A stretch of 13,888 nt of DNA from HGM04593 sp045657945 (lineage in GTDB: Bacteria; Bacteroidota; Bacteroidia; Bacteroidales; Bacteroidaceae). Shown here piece after piece: positions 13,618 to 13,888 of the stretch. The notes under the pieces were generated by a model that saw only the letters and a list, made by a program, of their open reading frames with translations, was not told the DNA's origin and made no database searches. Location: positions 1 to 13,888 of the forward strand of contig JAZOUB010000055.1 in assembly GCA_045657945.1 (NCBI GenBank). The letters run 5' to 3'. Made by a program: the position numbers and the translations under genes. The number at the start of each line of letters is the position of its first letter. The stretch's first letter is position 1.

Positions 13618-13888
13618 TTATTTCTTGAAGTAGCGGTTGAACAAGCCCTCGAAACCTTTGCCGTGACGAGCCTCGTCCTTCGCCATCTCATGAACTGTGT
13701 CGTGGATTGCATCGAGATCGAGCTGCTTTGCACGCTTGGCAATGCGGTACTTGTCACTGTTTGCCTCGGCCTCGGCGTTCATGCGCTTCTCGAGGTTTGT
13801 CTTTGTATCCCACACGCAGTCACCAAGGAGCTCGGCGAATTTTGCGGCATGCTCGGCCTCTTCCCATGCATAGCGCTTGAAAGCCTCG
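13618..13888 (-). CDS. Rubrerythrin-family protein (NADH peroxidase type), N-terminus beyond the window
   Basis: The frame stays open to the right edge, giving the last 90 residues. EAFKRYAWEEAEHAAKFAELLG and AIHDTVHEMAKDEARHGKGFEGLFNRYFKK are hallmarks of the ferritin-like diiron domain; the two E-x-x-H motifs (EEAEH and DEARH) supply iron ligands. Proteins with this ending are annotated in Bacteroidota as rubrerythrin or NADH peroxidase, which reduce hydrogen peroxide in anaerobes. A GTG at 13815 is internal and not a start. The N-terminal part, usually with a rubredoxin-like iron site, lies outside the window. Confidence 0.88.
   Translation of the reverse strand, partial: EAFKRYAWEEAEHAAKFAELLGDCVWDTKTNLEKRMNAEAEANSDKYRIAKRAKQLDLDAIHDTVHEMAKDEARHGKGFEGLFNRYFKK

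Overview
The window looks like a chromosomal segment of a member of the order Bacteroidales (Bacteroidota). The evidence is the set of TAnnTTTG -7 promoter boxes without Shine-Dalgarno leaders, a NfeD-FloA pair next to a TPR/PD40 periplasmic protein, and a C-terminal rubrerythrin fragment of the kind usual in that order. Genus cannot be fixed from the sequence alone. There are two compartments: an AT-rich accessory region (about 1-6240) and a more GC-rich core region (about 6227-13888). No tRNA, rRNA or CRISPR array was recognised.

Accessory region. A partial, unrecognised ORF runs off the left edge (1-400, minus strand). About 1 kb without a convincing gene follows, full of repeats. Next come a zinc-ribbon plus HEPN-type protein (1439-2314, minus), a complete AbiEi/AbiEii toxin-antitoxin or abortive-infection pair (2857-4307, plus) with a promoter and a strong terminator, and a minus-strand cassette. 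The cassette holds an excisionase-like HTH protein (5752-6084) followed by a coiled-coil protein of unknown function, which is split in two by an apparent frameshift in a run of six T (4731-5744 and 4427-4720).

The key structural observation is that the 3' end of mnmE (6223-6244) is repeated in direct orientation at 852-873, with 19 of 22 bases identical and 15 of 16 in the core. The end of mnmE (trmE/thdF) is the known attachment site of SGI1-type genomic islands. I therefore read 852-6244 as an integrated island of about 5.4 kb carrying HEPN, AbiE and the HTH/coiled-coil cassette. No integrase is visible inside it. Similar short repeats lie on both sides of the distal copy, which suggests a second element continuing to the left and a tandem arrangement.

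Core region. mnmE (tRNA wobble-uridine modification) is followed, reading right along the window, by an intergenic region of 324 bp holding two structured repeats, a terminator and a 124-nt imperfect palindrome. Then comes a minus-strand gene series read from 11868 down to 7970: TPR/PD40 secreted protein, NfeD, FloA (membrane microdomain organisation) and a uridine-phosphorylase-family enzyme. It is preceded by two 84-bp tandem repeats whose repeated sequence carries a promoter box three times. On the plus strand, a TtcA-like tRNA thiolase and a DUF486 membrane protein form a second operon. It converges on the 3' part of a rubrerythrin-family gene that runs off the right edge, with a terminator hairpin between them.
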